Below are positions 5,591 through 7,473 of a stretch of DNA of 7,473 bases, piece after piece. Source of the DNA: an uncultured Clostridia bacterium (lineage in GTDB: Bacteria; Bacillota; Clostridia; Christensenellales; Borkfalkiaceae). Position 1 is the first letter of the stretch, and each line of letters begins with the position of its first letter. The translations under genes and the position numbers were made by a program. The stretch is taken from assembly GCA_944338265.1 (NCBI GenBank), contig CALVLO010000152.1:1-7473 (forward strand), given 5' to 3'. The notes beneath the pieces were generated by a model. It saw nothing but the letters and a program-made list of their open reading frames with translations. It searched no databases and was not told the origin of the DNA.

Positions 5591-5700
5591 CACCATATGC
5601 GGGGGTATTTTCTCCGCACAGGCGAAGCATTTTTGCTGAGCTATATGGGGGAGGGAAGAAAGAGAGGTCCCCGCCGTTGTGGCGGGGGCTTCTCTTGTTT
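5591..5700 (+). ncRNA. Candidate small non-coding RNA of about 110 nt, family not recognised
   Basis: The unit has its own near-consensus promoter and ends in a strong terminator, with no convincing reading frame inside. The sequence can fold as a three-way junction. P1 is CCATA (5593-5597) with TATGG (5644-5648). P2 is TGCGGGGG (5598-5605) with TCTCCGCA (5611-5618), loop TATTT. P3 spans 5622-5641: GC, a tandem G.A/A.G step, AGCA, a TTTT loop, TGCT, GA, GC. A purine-rich single strand (5649-5660, with a GGGAGGGAAG run) links this to the terminator stem at 5661. I compared it from memory with SRP, 6S, tmRNA, 5S and common riboswitches and saw none of their signature motifs. It could be a trans-acting sRNA or the leader of a gene that has been lost. 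Transcription is strongly implied; the fold and role are inference. Confidence 0.65.
5661..5700 (+). terminator. Strong terminator of the small RNA
   Basis: A long stem pairs about AGAGAGGTCCCCGCC (5661-5675) with GGCGGGGGCTTCTCT (5681-5695), with a GTTGT loop and two wobble pairs, followed by TGTTT. It sits back to back with the minus-strand terminator at 5706-5737. Confidence 0.8.
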
Positions 5701-5705
5701 GGCGT

Positions 5706-5737
5706 AAAAAAAGGCGTCCGCGTGCAGGCGGGCGCCT
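5706..5737 (-). terminator. Terminator of the minus-strand membrane protein gene
   Basis: Read on the minus strand, AGGCG-C-CCGC pairs with GCGG-A-CGCCT (one mismatch, 6-nt loop) and is followed by seven T (plus-strand A run 5706-5712). It begins 16 nt after the stop codon of the gene at 5753-6214. Confidence 0.8.
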
Positions 5738-5752
5738 CGTTTGATTTGATTT

Positions 5753-6214
5753 TCAGAGCACGATGCCGAGGATCATCCACAGCAGCAGACCGAGGAGCAG
5801 CACGCCGAAGAGACCGCATCTGCCGCACACCTTTGCGAGGGCGGGCTTTTGCTTGTACCACGCAAAATAGAGCGCGATGCCCGCGGGGCAGACCGCCATC
5901 GAGAGGATTTGCCAGCCGATGCGTTCGGTGTTGGTGAAAGTCTCCTTAAACCAAGGTCCGATAGAGGTGTAGAAGGTGAGCGTCTCGCGCAGGTCGACGG
6001 CGAAGCCGACGCCGAGGAAGGCGACCGCGATGACCAGATACACCACGGAGAGCCAGCTCCCGCCGCCTGCGTTCGTGCAGAGGTTGAGCAGCATGGAGAG
6101 CATGCTCACGCTCAGAAAGAACGAGACGTCGCGCTCGGAGCGGTTGGAGAGATACGCATAGTAGATGATGGTGAACGCCGTTAAAAACAGCGTCACGATG
6201 CCCAAAGCCAACAT
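5753..6214 (-). CDS. Hypothetical multi-span membrane protein (153 aa)
   Basis: This encodes 153 residues from ATG at 6214 to TGA at 5753. The open frame continues far upstream only because the polypurine tract contains few stops. ATG 6214 is chosen because GGGGGA lies 6 nt before it and a perfect promoter lies just upstream. Hydrophobic segments at about 3-21, 33-47, 55-74, 104-119 and 133-152 suggest four or five membrane spans. Short charged loops (NRSERD 24-29, KQKPALAKVCGRCG 121-134) separate some of them. Two cysteines in KVCGRCG (C130, C133) form a CxxC-like pair near the last span. I do not recognise the family. The gene stands alone, with its own promoter and terminator, convergent with the small RNA unit. 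Confidence 0.82.
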   Translation of the reverse strand: MLALGIVTLFLTAFTIIYYAYLSNRSERDVSFFLSVSMLSMLLNLCTNAGGGSWLSVVYLVIAVAFLGVGFAVDLRETLTFYTSIGPWFKETFTNTERIGWQILSMAVCPAGIALYFAWYKQKPALAKVCGRCGLFGVLLLGLLLWMILGIVL

Positions 6215-6247
6215 AAATTTTCCCCCGTTTCTCACATAATTTTCTTT

Positions 6248-6276
6248 ATTATAGTACGAAAAGCGGGGGTTGTCAA
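6248..6276 (-). promoter_or_regulatory. Perfect sigma-A promoter of the membrane protein gene
   Basis: On the minus strand TTGACA (6276-6271), a 17-bp spacer and TATAAT (6253-6248) match consensus at every position. The predicted start is near 6241, giving a leader of about 27 nt that contains the ribosome site. Such a promoter suggests strong constitutive transcription unless it is repressed. The polypurine field begins about 80 bp upstream of it. Confidence 0.9.
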
Positions 6277-6383
6277 TATCTCTGGGAAAAATTTTCGTAA
6301 AAAATCGGCGGGGCGGCGTTTTTGCGGCGGGCGTGTATTGATGTAAGGTGATTTGTAGGGATGGCGGGAAGGGGGGGAAGGAA

Positions 6384-6552
6384 GGAAAAAGAGAGGGAGA
6401 GGGGTATAGGGAAGGGGGAATGGAAGAGGAATAGGAAAAAAAGAGGGGTGGAGAGAGGCGGGAAGGGGAAAGGAGGGAGGGGAAGAAAGGGAAGGGAAAA
6501 AGAGAGGGAGAGGGGTATAGGGAAGGGGGAATGGAAGAGGAATAGGAAAAAA
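6384..6552. repeat. Exact 58-bp direct repeat (6384-6441 and 6495-6552)
   Basis: The two copies start GGAAAAAGAGAGGGAGAGGG and end ATAGGAAAAAA. They lie 111 bp apart and are identical over 58 bp by eye. A shorter 19-bp segment, GGGTGGAGAGAGGCGGGAA, which follows the first copy at 6446-6464, recurs at 6604-6622. The identity implies recent duplication compared with the degenerate surroundings. Confidence 0.85.
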
Positions 6553-6677
6553 GAGGGAGGGCGGGGAGGAAGGAAAAAGGGGGTGGAGAGGAGAATATGG
6601 GGTGGGTGGAGAGAGGCGGGAATGAGGAAGAAAAAGAAGAGGGGAAGGGGAAGAAAAAAAGGGGGGTGGGGAAAATT

Positions 6678-6909
6678 AGAGGGATTAAGGAGGGATATGG
6701 GAGGTGTGGAGAAAGAGGAAGGAGAGAGGTGCGGGGAAGGGAAAATGGGAAGAGGACGGAAAAGAAATAAGGCTGCGGGGTGAAGAGGGAAAAGGAGGGG
6801 AAAGAGGGGAAGAGCAGAGGGATTAAGGAGGGATATGGGAGGTGTGGAAAAAGAGGATGGCGAGAGGTGCTGGGATAGGGAAAATTGGGAAAGGGTCGGA
6901 AAAGGAATA
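6678..6909. repeat. Near-identical duplication of about 93 bp (6678-6770 and 6816-6909)
   Basis: Both copies begin AGAGGGATTAAGGAGGGATA and run on through GGGAGGTGTGGA, a GAGAGGTGC segment and a GGAAAAG..AATA end, with scattered substitutions and single-base indels. The offset is 138 bp. Together with the 58-bp repeat, this shows the tract grew by segmental duplication rather than by simple homopolymer slippage. Confidence 0.75.
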
Positions 6910-7473
6910 GATGGCGTGGAGGAAGAGAAAAAGGAGGGAGAAAGTTGGGAAAGATGGGGAAAATCACGGAAATAAGGAGAGGCGTGAACGGTGGGGAGAA
7001 AGGAGGGTGGCTGGAATGGGAAAAGGACGGAGAAGAAACAAGGCGGCATGGAGGAAGGAAAAAGAAAGGAGTGCGAGAATGGGGAGATGGGGAAGTGGCG
7101 GAAAAGAAATAAGGTGGCGGGGAGGAGGAGAAGCGGGGAAGAAAGAGAAGGGGGAAGTGGGAGATTAGAAGGAAAAAATGGGGCAGTGGAAGAGAAAGAG
7201 TAGTGATAGGGATAACAAAAAGAAAAGTGCGGAGGAGAGAATGCGGGGAAGGATGGGAAGATCGTGGGAATAAGGATGGGTGTGGTGGGGAGAAGAGAAG
7301 GCGGAGAAAAGGGAAAAAGTGAAGAGTAGAGAAAGGGGGAAAGGAGGAAGAGGACGGAGAGAGACGGGGGAGGAGAAGTGAAAAAAGAAAAGTGGCGGGG
7401 AGGAAAAAAGGGGAATGTGGGGAGAAGGGTGCGGGGCGAGTGGGAATGGAAGAAGAGAAGGAAAAAAGAAAAG

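Larger units (their letters stand above)
6355..7473. repeat. Polypurine (G/A) tract with degenerate internal repeats, continues past the window
   Basis: For about 1.1 kb the plus strand is almost all G and A, with scattered T and very few C. Long open frames exist on both strands (Arg/Lys/Glu/Gly-rich on plus, Pro/Ser/Phe/Leu-rich on minus) but follow only from base composition; none has a plausible start or domain. A recurring degenerate module, roughly GGGAAAATGGGA, then GGACGGAAAAGAAATAAGG, then GGCGGGG, is seen near 6740, 6890, 7015 and 7085, with a worn copy near 7255. Two larger duplications are listed separately. I see no gene in it. Confidence 0.85.

Noticed and set aside
5184..5861. 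225-aa minus-strand frame covering the region between rarA and the membrane gene
   Set aside because: It crosses two terminators and a promoter, has no domain, and overlaps the ends of two supported genes.
6215..6967. Long N-terminal extension of the membrane protein gene through the polypyrimidine strand
   Set aside because: The extension is low-complexity Pro/Ser/Phe/Leu, crosses a perfect promoter, and the ribosome site at 6226-6221 supports the start at 6214.
6361..7203. Arg/Lys/Glu/Gly-rich plus-strand frames in the polypurine tract
   Set aside because: Composition artefact: G/A-only DNA encodes only Gly, Glu, Lys and Arg and has few stops. There is no domain or consistent frame across the duplicated segments.

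Overview
The window looks like a chromosomal segment of a GC-rich member of the Bacillota (Firmicutes), probably an uncultured clostridial lineage. The reasons are the ruvX then DUF1292 gene pair (the yrrK-yrzB arrangement of Bacillus and Clostridia), a clostridial-type RarA, strong AGGAGG-type ribosome binding sites, and sigma-A promoters with near-consensus -35/-10 hexamers. The lineage is inferred; there is no rRNA in the window to confirm it.

Layout: (1) 1-773, minus strand: the 5' part of a hypothetical gene that runs off the left edge; its known C-terminal part is a Pro/Gln/His tail made of a 7-residue tandem repeat. (2) 864-1692, plus strand: a 192-aa protein with two related SANT/Myb-like helical repeats and a C-terminal coiled coil, then a 64-aa single-span membrane protein, closed by a terminator at 1698-1720. 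(3) 1739-1773: a perfect 14-bp inverted repeat. (4) About 1780-2990: 1.2 kb of G-rich, C-poor DNA without a credible gene, built from shuffled degenerate repeat modules. (5) 3030-3896: a promoter, ruvX apparently read from a leaderless transcript, a DUF1292 gene and a strong terminator. (6) 3946-5317: rarA (AAA+ replication-repair ATPase) and its terminator. (7) 5318-5737: no protein gene; it holds an overlapping inverted-repeat (pseudoknot-like) element and a promoter-to-terminator unit that looks like a free-standing small RNA of about 110 nt, ending back to back with the terminator of the next gene. (8) 5753-6276, minus strand: a 153-aa multi-span membrane protein with a perfect TTGACA-17-TATAAT promoter. 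(9) About 6355-7473: a polypurine tract of about 1.1 kb with internal duplications, reaching the right edge.

RuvX and RarA both act on stalled or recombining replication forks, so the centre of the window is a small DNA maintenance block. The other protein genes have no assigned function. The items most worth following are the unassigned small RNA at 5591-5700, the modular G-rich repeat field at 1940-2990, the polypurine field at the right edge, and the fact that all three low-complexity stretches carry their G on the plus strand whichever way the neighbouring genes point.
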